Assembly (NCBI GenBank): GCA_018064385.1 | Contig: JAGHVI010000081.1 | Coordinates: forward strand, 1 to 10,309 | Reading direction: 5' to 3' | From: Candidatus Minthenecus merdequi | Lineage (GTDB): Bacteria > Bacteroidota > Bacteroidia > Bacteroidales > Paludibacteraceae | Length of the DNA: 10,309 nucleotides | Shown here: positions 1-6,078 of the stretch, in pieces | How positions within the stretch are numbered: the first letter of the stretch is position 1 | How the letters are laid out: the number at the start of each line of letters is the position of its first letter | The notes under the pieces: model-generated | The model's input: the letters and a program-made list of their open reading frames with translations, nothing else | Databases searched by the model: none | What the model was told of the DNA's origin: nothing | Translations under genes and position numbers: made by a program

Positions 1-8
1 GTTATACA

Positions 9-1940
9 ATGAAACACAAAATCCTATCTTTAGTTCTCTTTTTTATCGTCTGCTGCAATCTCTTTGCCAAACGAGAATCTTTTATCTACACTTTCAATCA
101 AAACATCTACGAAGGAGCACTCTCTTATAATCAACGAGAACCAATTCTTCTTAACAATCGCCATTTTATTATTTCTAATCAAAGTAATTCTGGCACTATC
201 ATATGCAAATACATTCCTGGTCGAGGTCTCAAAATAACACCAGAATCTGGTATTCCCCAATTCACAATATACACAAAAACCAGCGACACTACCTATTATG
301 CCTCTATAACATTAGAAGCAAATAATGGCGGCAATAAATTATATTTCATAAAACCAGGAGAAATCTGTATCTCTCAAAACGGCACAACATCAAGTGGAAC
401 AAACACATACAGTTACACATATTCTAGCAATACCAAGGGTCCAAAAATTTGTATTACACTAAGCCCAAACGACATTATCTACATAAAATCCATAGAAATC
501 ACATTTGGCATTCGATCCACCGCACCAACCATCAACCTCCACGACGACACTGATATTATCGGCTCTTTTTCAGCTGACAGTCTTCCAATCACTCTTCCCT
601 CAATAACCCCACAAAACCCAACCTTCTTTTTTTACGGTTGGACTACATCAACAACTCCTCTCAACAACTCAACAACGCAACCGGACATTATAAACACAAT
701 CACTACCACTCCATCATCCCCAACTTTAGACCTCTACCCTGTCTTCAAACACTACCGCCCAACATCCGCACCTACAGTCAAAACCATAATCCCTAATGTT
801 CAAAATTCTGCTCCCCAAAAAGAAATTTCCACATCTACCAGTGCAGAAGACATTACTTACAAAATATCATTTACCCCAAAAGACGATAATGACAATCCAG
901 TTGATGCCATTCTCTCTTCGCTACACTGCCACATGACAGGAAGTAACGCCAGCAATCGTCCCGCAAAACTCACTTTCTCCACCCCACGCTACTCATTCGA
1001 AAAACTATTCAATATAAACCAGTCTGACCAATTCTACGATATGCCAATCAACGCATTCATTCCTGTTTCCGAACGATGCTCGATCAGTGCGTTCATTCCT
1101 TCCGGCATAACTTTGGACTCTATCATCGCCATAACCTACCAATCCCTCGAACCTCGCTATTACTCCAAAGTTATAGACCAAAATCTTTCCACCAATCTTT
1201 CCAACACTCCAATCACCGAGAGCCTTGTTGTGATAGACAACATCTCATACTCCAAAACCATCGACGACACTCGCTATTTCTTTTTCTCTCTCCCTTTCCA
1301 CGTTCCATTCTCCGGTATCTCCTTTACACCAATCTCTGGTCCTTTCCCTAAAGAGTATTACTCTGGCTACGAAAACAACGGATATATAGGCGACTGGGTA
1401 ATCTCTGATTACGACGAGACAACCAACTCTTGGCGCGACATCGAACGTCAAGAACTTAACACAACAGGTCTTCTTCCTAACCGCGGCTACACTATTGGAC
1501 TCACCAAGCCAAATGCTAAAGCCATCGTTACTTTCACCTCCGACCACTCAGACACACCAATCATAATAAAACCTGACCAACCTAACACTTCTCTCGAAAC
1601 ACATTTCACCTCTTCTACCACAAATCCGGACGAAAATAAGTATCACGGCTGGAATCTTCTTGGTAATCCTTATTATACCAAACTCTCGACATCGCACATC
1701 AACGCACCATACATTCTTATTCCTAACGATGCCTCATCCGACATCCGCACCCCTACACCCTCATTTCATCATACGCAGAACCTGCAACAGACGGTGGAAC
1801 AATCCCTTACGCCACATCTGCCGAAATCACACCATTCGTTCCTTTCTTCATACAAACACCGCTCTCCACTCTCGACATTACCCCTCAAACGACACAAATG
1901 CAATCCCCCACCGCCACACCAATCTACCATTTTAACATAG
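9..1940 (+). CDS. Secreted beta-rich surface protein, 5' part of a frameshifted gene
   Basis: The protein probably acts at the cell surface or outside the cell; no enzymatic role can be read. Residues 1-21 form a Sec signal peptide (basic start, hydrophobic core, likely cleavage after NLFA); the cysteines at 15-16 do not form a proper lipobox. Residues 22-170 are Ser/Thr/Asn-rich beta-type sequence. Residues about 193-249 resemble the InlB-type Listeria-Bacteroides repeat (ITLPSIT, FFFYGWTTS, LDLYPVF). A later part (about 425-570) has the FFFSLPFHVPF, GDWVISDYDE and GWNLLGNPYY motifs that I recall from large Bacteroidales surface proteins. The frame is genuine only to about residue 582; the last 60 or so residues (His/Pro-rich) are out-of-frame sequence. 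The real continuation is in the frame that ends at 2410; restoring one base gives a protein of about 800 residues. The start at 9 is supported by the signal peptide. The promoter lies outside the window. Confidence 0.7.
   Translation: MKHKILSLVLFFIVCCNLFAKRESFIYTFNQNIYEGALSYNQREPILLNNRHFIISNQSNSGTIICKYIPGRGLKITPESGIPQFTIYTKTSDTTYYASITLEANNGGNKLYFIKPGEICISQNGTTSSGTNTYSYTYSSNTKGPKICITLSPNDIIYIKSIEITFGIRSTAPTINLHDDTDIIGSFSADSLPITLPSITPQNPTFFFYGWTTSTTPLNNSTTQPDIINTITTTPSSPTLDLYPVFKHYRPTSAPTVKTIIPNVQNSAPQKEISTSTSAEDITYKISFTPKDDNDNPVDAILSSLHCHMTGSNASNRPAKLTFSTPRYSFEKLFNINQSDQFYDMPINAFIPVSERCSISAFIPSGITLDSIIAITYQSLEPRYYSKVIDQNLSTNLSNTPITESLVVIDNISYSKTIDDTRYFFFSLPFHVPFSGISFTPISGPFPKEYYSGYENNGYIGDWVISDYDETTNSWRDIERQELNTTGLLPNRGYTIGLTKPNAKAIVTFTSDHSDTPIIIKPDQPNTSLETHFTSSTTNPDENKYHGWNLLGNPYYTKLSTSHINAPYILIPNDASSDIRTPTPSFHHTQNLQQTVEQSLTPHLPKSHHSFLSSYKHRSPLSTLPLKRHKCNPPPPHQSTILT
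1750..1753 (+). other. Frameshift site in a four-C run
   Basis: Upstream of this run the protein reads on in the frame of the start at 9 (NDASSDIRT). Downstream it reads on in the frame ending at 2410 (PYTLISSYAEP). Adding one C to the run joins the two frames without a gap in the domain pattern, so loss of one C is the simplest explanation. It may be a real mutation or a sequencing error. No canonical X XXY YYZ slippery heptamer is present, so programmed frameshifting is not favoured. Confidence 0.65.
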
Positions 1941-2410
1941 TATGTGTCACTCCAGACAATGCCACATCTATCTTAACCATACTTTCACACGAATCTTTTA
2001 CCGATGATTACGAGATTGGCTACGACCTTCTTTCTCTCACTCCTGACGTTTCTGTCACTTACGATGGACAGGCTATTTATGCCAACAATCTTCACCCTGG
2101 TGACACTTTACCTATAACTCTTCCTTCGCCTGATGCACTCCTAACTCTCGGTCAAAACATCCTGATTCCCGATAATTGGACCATCAAGATTCTCCCTGAT
2201 GTTCCTGCTATCACAATCATTGACAACACAATCTCAAGCATAGATAATGTCGAAGAAGACATAATGCCTACCGATGATTACCCAATCTCTATCTACACAC
2301 TTGACGGCAGACTGATTCAAACCATCACGAGCGCACCAAATAATCTTCCTCCAGGCTTTTACATCATTCGTACAGCCTCAGGTCAAACTCAAAAAATCAC
2401 CCTAAAGTAA
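1754..2410 (+). CDS. 3' part of the frameshifted surface protein, with T9SS-type C-terminal domain
   Basis: This is the continuation of the preceding gene in another frame, not an independent gene. Read from about 1754, the frame gives YTLISSYAEP, then SAEITPFVPFFIQTP, the usual 'FVPFFIQ' run that follows GWNLLGNPY in this protein class. An in-frame ATG at 1898 exists but lies inside the domain and has no ribosome-binding site. The C-terminal 45 or so residues (YPISIYTLDGRLIQTI, LPPGFYIIRTASGQ, QKITLK) match the pattern of the type A sorting domain of the type IX secretion system: a 'xxxYxLDGRxV' strand, then 'LxPGxYxxR', then a short basic end. Whether the organism has a functional T9SS cannot be told from this window. 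Without the signal peptide this fragment alone would not be exported. Confidence 0.6.
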   Translation, partial: YTLISSYAEPATDGGTIPYATSAEITPFVPFFIQTPLSTLDITPQTTQMQSPTATPIYHFNIVCVTPDNATSILTILSHESFTDDYEIGYDLLSLTPDVSVTYDGQAIYANNLHPGDTLPITLPSPDALLTLGQNILIPDNWTIKILPDVPAITIIDNTISSIDNVEEDIMPTDDYPISIYTLDGRLIQTITSAPNNLPPGFYIIRTASGQTQKITLK

Positions 2411-2415
2411 GACCT

Positions 2416-2709
2416 ATGGACCAGTTTGAATTTAACTCTCAACCCACACAACATTATACTGTATCACCTCAAATCTCCGAAGTAAACAGAGGTGACCGCC
2501 CCTCAACGCCTAACGAAGTCTCACCTTTCAACTTAGGCAACAAACCGGCAGCAGCTTATTACGCTGAACGAGGATACACTGACCCTAACGCCACACCTCT
2601 ACCTTCACCCCTATTTCCGCTCCTCCTCGGAATTGCCATTGTATATATGTATAAGATATGCAAAAATAAAGTTCCAATTTTAGTTGCAAATCTCAAAAAA
2701 AAGCACTAA
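2416..2709 (+). CDS. Small proline-rich protein with one C-terminal membrane segment
   Basis: I do not recognise a named family. The 97-residue product has a polar N-terminal half rich in Pro, Asn, Ser and Gln (residues 1-60). It then has a PLPSPLFP stretch, one hydrophobic segment of about 17 residues (about 64-80, LFPLLLGIAIVYMYK) and a basic tail (KICKNK, later LKKKH). It has no N-terminal signal peptide, so it is probably a tail-anchored or single-span inner-membrane protein. The start is five bases after the stop of the surface-protein gene, which suggests co-transcription. The small proline motif, hydrophobic span and basic cluster in order resemble a sorting-type tail, but that is inference. 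The rfbB promoter lies within and just past its 3' end. Confidence 0.55.
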   Translation: MDQFEFNSQPTQHYTVSPQISEVNRGDRPSTPNEVSPFNLGNKPAAAYYAERGYTDPNATPLPSPLFPLLLGIAIVYMYKICKNKVPILVANLKKKH

Positions 2710-2714
2710 CTTTG
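2683..2714 (+). promoter_or_regulatory. Bacteroidota-type promoter for rfbB
   Basis: TAACTTTG at 2707-2714 is a full match to the -7 box TAnnTTTG of the Bacteroidota primary sigma factor. GTTG at 2683-2686 matches the -33 box TTTG in three of four bases, with a 20-bp spacer. The predicted transcript starts near 2720, giving a leader of about 90 nt before the rfbB start. The promoter overlaps the end of the upstream small gene. Confidence 0.65.
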
Positions 2715-2729
2715 CACCCATAAGTCTAA

Positions 2730-2761
2730 ACTCATTAGTTAACTTCGGTAAACGACTGAGT
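2730..2761 (+). promoter_or_regulatory. UUCG-capped stem-loop in the rfbB leader
   Basis: The arms ACTCATTAGTTAAC (2730-2743) and GTAAACGACTGAGT (2748-2761) pair at 11 of 14 positions and are closed by the tetraloop TTCG with a C-G closing pair, i.e. the very stable C(UUCG)G loop. It lies about 10 nt after the predicted transcription start and is not followed by a T-tract, so it is not a typical intrinsic terminator. A role as a pause or antiterminator-recognition hairpin is inference. Confidence 0.5.
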
Positions 2762-2807
2762 GCAAAAGTTCAAAGGTGACGAGAGAAAACAAAAAAACAA
2801 AGAAAAT

Positions 2808-3941
2808 ATGAAAACTATTCTAATCACTGGCGGTGCTGGCTTCATTGGCTCTCACGTCGTTCGTCTGTTCGTCAACAAATACCCCAACTACAACATCATA
2901 AACCTCGACAAACTAACTTACGCTGGCAACCTGGCAAACCTCAAAGACATAGAAGACAAACCAAACTATAAATTCGTCCGCCTTGACATCTGCGACTTCG
3001 ACAACGTCCTGAAACTAATACAAGACGAACACATTGACGGTATCATTCACCTTGCTGCCGAATCTCACGTTGACCGTTCAATCAAAGATCCATTCACTTT
3101 CGCAAAAACAAACGTCCTCGGCACTCTTTCGTTGCTCCAAGCTGCAAAAGCCTACTGGGACTCTCTCCCCGAAAAGTACGAAGGCAAACGTTTCTACCAT
3201 ATATCGACTGACGAGGTTTATGGTGCTCTCGAAATGACTCATCCTCAAGGCATTGAACCTCCCTTCACAACAAAAGCATCTTCGGCAAACCACCACGTAG
3301 CTTACGGCGAAAAATTCTTCACCGAAGACCTGAAATACCTCCCTCACTCGCCATATAGTGCTTCCAAGGCCTCTTCCGACCATTTCGTTCGTGCTTTCCA
3401 CGACACTTACGGACTCCCGACAATAGTCACAAATTGCTCGAATAACTATGGTCCATATCAGTTCCCTGAAAAACTGATTCCTCTCTTTATCAATAATATC
3501 CGTCATCGAAAACCTCTTCCAGTTTATGGCAAAGGCGAGAATGTTCGCGATTGGCTTTTCGTCGAGGATCACGCTCGCGCTATTGACCTCATCTTCCATA
3601 AAGGTACAATTGCTGACACATATAACATTGGAGGCTTCAACGAGTGGAAAAACATTGACATAATCAAGGTGCTCATCAATACTGTTGACCGCCTCCTCGG
3701 TCGAAATGAGGGTGAAGACCTTGACCTGATAACCTACGTCACAGACCGCGCAGGACATGACCTCCGCTATGCTATTGATTCCAGCAAACTTCAACGCGAA
3801 CTCGGTTGGGAACCTTCTCTCCAATTCGAGGAAGGCATCGAACGCACAGTCCGCTGGTATCTCGACAACCAATCCTGGCTTGATAACATAACCTCAGGCG
3901 ACTACGAAAAATACTACGAATCTATGTACAAAAATCGCTAA
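2808..3941 (+). CDS. rfbB: dTDP-glucose 4,6-dehydratase (RmlB/RfbB)
   Basis: This cytoplasmic, NAD-dependent extended short-chain dehydrogenase converts dTDP-glucose to dTDP-4-keto-6-deoxyglucose, the branch point to dTDP-rhamnose and other deoxysugars. The 377-residue product has TGGAGFIGSH at the N-terminus (NAD binding) and LDKLTYAGNLANL, HLAAESHVDRS and the catalytic ISTDEVYG with T134-D135-E136. It also has YSASK (Y183, K187) and NNYGPYQFPEKLIPL and GENVRDWLFVEDH for the nucleotide sugar. The catalytic Tyr lies about 16 residues later than in the enterobacterial enzyme because of an insertion between the TDE and YxxxK motifs; I believe this is common in Bacteroidota. The start at 2808 places the Rossmann motif at the N-terminus; an in-frame ATG at 2760 would add a charged 16-residue tail and overlaps the leader hairpin. 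The usual partners rfbA, rfbC and rfbD are not in the window. murA follows after 47 bases. Confidence 0.95.
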   Translation: MKTILITGGAGFIGSHVVRLFVNKYPNYNIINLDKLTYAGNLANLKDIEDKPNYKFVRLDICDFDNVLKLIQDEHIDGIIHLAAESHVDRSIKDPFTFAKTNVLGTLSLLQAAKAYWDSLPEKYEGKRFYHISTDEVYGALEMTHPQGIEPPFTTKASSANHHVAYGEKFFTEDLKYLPHSPYSASKASSDHFVRAFHDTYGLPTIVTNCSNNYGPYQFPEKLIPLFINNIRHRKPLPVYGKGENVRDWLFVEDHARAIDLIFHKGTIADTYNIGGFNEWKNIDIIKVLINTVDRLLGRNEGEDLDLITYVTDRAGHDLRYAIDSSKLQRELGWEPSLQFEEGIERTVRWYLDNQSWLDNITSGDYEKYYESMYKNR

Positions 3942-3953
3942 TAGAACCACCCT
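3939..3953 (+). repeat. 15-bp direct repeat, copy 1 (over the rfbB stop)
   Basis: TAATAGAACCACCCT begins on the rfbB stop codon. The same 15 bases recur at 5318-5332, just after the murA stop. The two copies bracket murA. Confidence 0.7.
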
Positions 3954-3988
3954 AATATGATTTCGGGCTTGGTAAACAAACAAATATT

Positions 3989-5305
3989 ATGTCCAGTTTC
4001 TTAATCGAAGGCGGTCATCGTCTCAATGGTTCAATAACCCCTCAAGGTGCAAAAAACGAAGCACTACAGGTAATCTGTGCTACCCTACTCACATCCGAAC
4101 CTGTAACAATAAAGAACATTCCTCTGATTCTCGACATCCTCAATCTCATTCAGTTGATGAAAGATATGGGTGTCGAAGTCACGGACAGCCCTCATGACCC
4201 GCACACTAAAACTTTCAACGCTAAGACTCTAAACCCAGAATATCTGGAATCTGAGGCTTTCTTCAATAAGTGTGCAAAACTACGTGGTTCGGTTATGTTC
4301 CTCGGTCCTCTCATTGCTCGAATCGGTCATGTCTATTATGCCAAACCAGGTGGTGACAAAATTGGTCGCAGACGTCTTGACACACACTTCATCGGCATTT
4401 CAAACCTCGGTGCAAAGCTCATCTACGACAACGAACGCAAGGCATACCTTCTCCAACGTTTTCAACCTCTGAAAGGCACATATATGCTGCTTGACGAAGC
4501 CTCGGTGACTGGCACTGCCAACATCATCATGGCGGCTGTCACTGCACAGGGGACAACCACTATCTACAATGCCGCCTGCGAACCTTATATCCAACAGTTA
4601 TGTCTGTTACTCAACAATATGGGTGCAAACATTTCTGGCATTGCCTCAAATCTCCTTACCATCGAAGGTGTCGAAACTCTTCACGGAACAGAACACACCA
4701 TCCTCCCTGACATGCTTGAAGTCGGTTCTTTCATAGGTATGGCTGCAATGACCGGCTCAGAACTCACGATAAAGAATGTCTCCTACCGCAACCTCGGAAT
4801 CATCCCTGACGCTTTCCGTCGTCTCGGCATTGACCTTCGACAAGAAGGTGACGACATCCATATCCTCGCACAAAACAGGTACGAAATCGAATCTTTTATT
4901 GATGGTTCTATCCTCACTATTGCCGATGCTCCTTGGCCTGGTCTTACCCCAGACCTTCTCTCAGTCCTACTGGTAGTTGCTACACAGGCAAAAGGTTCGG
5001 TACTCATTCATCAAAAAATGTTTGAATCACGTCTCTTCTTTGTTGATAAACTCATCGATATGGGTGCTCAGATTATTCTTTGCGACCCTCACCGCGCCGT
5101 TGTCATTGGTCATGACCACCAAATGCAACTTGTAGCCAACAATATGACATCTCCTGACATTCGCGCTGGTATTGCTCTTCTCATCGCTGCGATGTCCGCA
5201 CGCGGCACCTCGCGCATTGACCATATTGACCAAATTGACCGTGGTTACGAAAATATCGAAGCTCGTCTTAACGCTCTCGGCGCAAAAATCACTCGCATTG
5301 ATTAA
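3989..5305 (+). CDS. murA: UDP-N-acetylglucosamine 1-carboxyvinyltransferase (MurA)
   Basis: MurA transfers enolpyruvate from PEP to UDP-GlcNAc, the first committed step of peptidoglycan synthesis, in the cytoplasm. The 438-residue product covers the whole EPSP-synthase-like fold: the N-terminal IEGGHRLNGSITPQGAKNEA has the conserved K-N pair, LRGSVMFLGPLIAR follows, then the active-site loop PGGDKIGRRRLDTHF, LLDEASVTGTANI, and a C-terminal FIDGSILTIADAPWPGLTPD and MFESRLFFVDKL. The loop residue that is Cys115 in E. coli is Asp here (D123), which is known from other lineages to block fosfomycin alkylation. I recall this Asp as usual in Bacteroidota, so this is probably the housekeeping enzyme rather than a resistance paralogue. 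It starts in a TATTATG context without a Shine-Dalgarno sequence, and no separate promoter was found, so it is probably co-transcribed with rfbB. Confidence 0.95.
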   Translation: MSSFLIEGGHRLNGSITPQGAKNEALQVICATLLTSEPVTIKNIPLILDILNLIQLMKDMGVEVTDSPHDPHTKTFNAKTLNPEYLESEAFFNKCAKLRGSVMFLGPLIARIGHVYYAKPGGDKIGRRRLDTHFIGISNLGAKLIYDNERKAYLLQRFQPLKGTYMLLDEASVTGTANIIMAAVTAQGTTTIYNAACEPYIQQLCLLLNNMGANISGIASNLLTIEGVETLHGTEHTILPDMLEVGSFIGMAAMTGSELTIKNVSYRNLGIIPDAFRRLGIDLRQEGDDIHILAQNRYEIESFIDGSILTIADAPWPGLTPDLLSVLLVVATQAKGSVLIHQKMFESRLFFVDKLIDMGAQIILCDPHRAVVIGHDHQMQLVANNMTSPDIRAGIALLIAAMSARGTSRIDHIDQIDRGYENIEARLNALGAKITRID

Positions 5306-5335
5306 GGGTAGTTCTATTAATAGAACCACCCTTAA
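5302..5335 (+). promoter_or_regulatory. 34-bp palindrome over the murA stop, ahead of the NusG-like gene
   Basis: The left arm TTAAGGGTAGTTCTATT (5302-5318) and right arm AATAGAACCACCCTTAA (5319-5335) are inverted repeats with one mismatch in 17 and no spacer. In RNA this would be a long hairpin overlapping the murA stop codon (5303-5305). A loose T-rich stretch follows, but no run of Ts, so intrinsic termination is uncertain. It could act as an attenuator, mRNA 3'-end stabiliser or protein-binding site. Confidence 0.6.
5318..5332 (+). repeat. 15-bp direct repeat, copy 2 (right arm of the palindrome)
   Basis: TAATAGAACCACCCT is identical to 3939-3953. Here it forms most of the right arm of the palindrome; at the first copy the left arm is absent. 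Confidence 0.7.
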
Positions 5336-5379
5336 CAATTCTTCGTTTTACTTGTCCATTTGGTTAATAATAACTTATT

Positions 5380-5940
5380 ATGGTTGACAAAGAACTATCT
5401 GTTATTCAACAAGAAAAATCAATAGACACCTCCAAAGAGAAATGGTGCGTGGTCAGAATCCCTGGTCCACGCTATAAAATGCTGTCCAAAACTATGGAAA
5501 AGGAGTTTGAAGTCCGCAAACGAGAAAATTCTAAAGACCAAATGGGATATATCTTCTTGAAACACAATCCAGACACTCTCACAGAAGCTCTTCGTCCATA
5601 TTATGGTGCATTTCCGCTTTGGGATTGTGCCAACAACAAACGACCAGCAACACTAACCGAATCTGAACTCGAACTCTTCACAAAAATTCTCAAAGATACA
5701 GACCTCAACCTCATTTTTCTTGACCACGACCTATCTTTTTATGCAGAAGGTCACGTTCCTGTCGTCTGCATCGACCCTCCTCTCGAAGGAATGACCGGAT
5801 ATATCGTCCGTCGAAACAGTAATCGAAATTTCGTCTTTTCACTCTCTAACGTCATAACTATTTCGGCTACAAATGCCCACGAATTACGCTTCCTTTCTCA
5901 AGAAGATTACATAAAAGAGAAAAGTAACGGACTGATATAA
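5380..5940 (+). CDS. NusG-family transcription antitermination factor, UpxY-like
   Basis: This 186-residue protein is a probable specialised NusG paralogue that binds RNA polymerase and lets it read through a long operon. In Bacteroides, UpxY proteins do this for individual capsule loci and act through the 5' leader. After a charged lead (1-20), an NGN-like domain begins with KWCVVRIPGPRYKMLSKTME and continues to about residue 100 (MGYIFLKHNP, YYGAFPLWDC). A KOW-type region spans about 121-165 (FYAEGHVPVVCIDPPLEGMT, GYIVRRNSNRNFVFSLSNVI), with the GxxV...GxxG...V pattern expected of it. Sequence outside these anchors is divergent, so assignment to UpxY rather than another NusG paralogue is by size, pattern and context. 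Unlike classical UpxY genes, which open the locus, it sits behind rfbB and murA and after a 34-bp palindrome. It starts in a TTATTATG context. Its natural target may be the CapD-like gene downstream or the rfbB leader. Confidence 0.75.
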   Translation: MVDKELSVIQQEKSIDTSKEKWCVVRIPGPRYKMLSKTMEKEFEVRKRENSKDQMGYIFLKHNPDTLTEALRPYYGAFPLWDCANNKRPATLTESELELFTKILKDTDLNLIFLDHDLSFYAEGHVPVVCIDPPLEGMTGYIVRRNSNRNFVFSLSNVITISATNAHELRFLSQEDYIKEKSNGLI

Positions 5941-5949
5941 ATCATTTTA

Positions 5950-5958
5950 CCCCCCCCC
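5950..5958 (+). repeat. Nine-C homopolymer upstream of a promoter
   Basis: A run of nine C lies 20 bp before the -33 box of the next promoter and is followed by A-runs of seven and eight. Such tracts change length by slipped-strand mispairing. It is outside any coding frame, so an effect would have to be on transcription. Confidence 0.6.
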
Positions 5959-5978
5959 ATAAAAAAAGCAAAAAAAAG

Positions 5979-6010
5979 TTTGCATCTGTCAGTAAAAATC
6001 GCTACCTTTG
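5979..6010 (+). promoter_or_regulatory. Bacteroidota-type promoter for the CapD/FlaA1-like gene
   Basis: TTTG at 5979-5982, a 20-bp spacer and TACCTTTG at 6003-6010 give a full match to both boxes of the Bacteroidota consensus. The predicted start near 6015 leaves a leader of about 60 nt before the ATG at 6079. An A-rich tract directly upstream may act like an UP element. Confidence 0.75.
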
Positions 6011-6058
6011 CACATTCAATTGTGAAGAACAGTTAGGTTTTTCATTTGGTGTTTTCTT

Positions 6059-6070
6059 ACAATTAATTGT
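6059..6070 (+). repeat. 12-bp palindrome in the leader before the CapD-like start
   Basis: ACAATTAATTGT is a perfect palindrome ending eight bases before the ATG at 6079. It could be an operator-like site or a weak hairpin at the ribosome-binding region. A related CAATTGTG sits at the start of the same leader (6017-6024). Its AT-rich nature makes chance possible. Confidence 0.4.
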
Positions 6071-6078
6071 GTAATATT

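Noticed and set aside
1743..1760. Programmed -1 ribosomal frameshift joining the two halves of the surface protein
   Set aside because: The shift direction fits, but there is no X XXY YYZ heptamer and I saw no clear downstream stem-loop. Loss of one C is simpler.
1660..1935. Plus-strand open frame overlapping the frameshift region
   Set aside because: Its product is His/Thr/Pro-rich low-complexity sequence in the third frame and matches neither the upstream nor the downstream domain pattern.
3078..3872. A 264-codon open frame on the minus strand opposite rfbB
   Set aside because: rfbB on the plus strand has every family motif along its full length. The antisense product shows no recognisable domain, so it is a shadow of a biased coding sequence.
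3989..5305. MurA as an acquired fosfomycin-resistance gene
   Set aside because: The Asp form appears to be the normal Bacteroidota enzyme, and there is no mobile element beside it.
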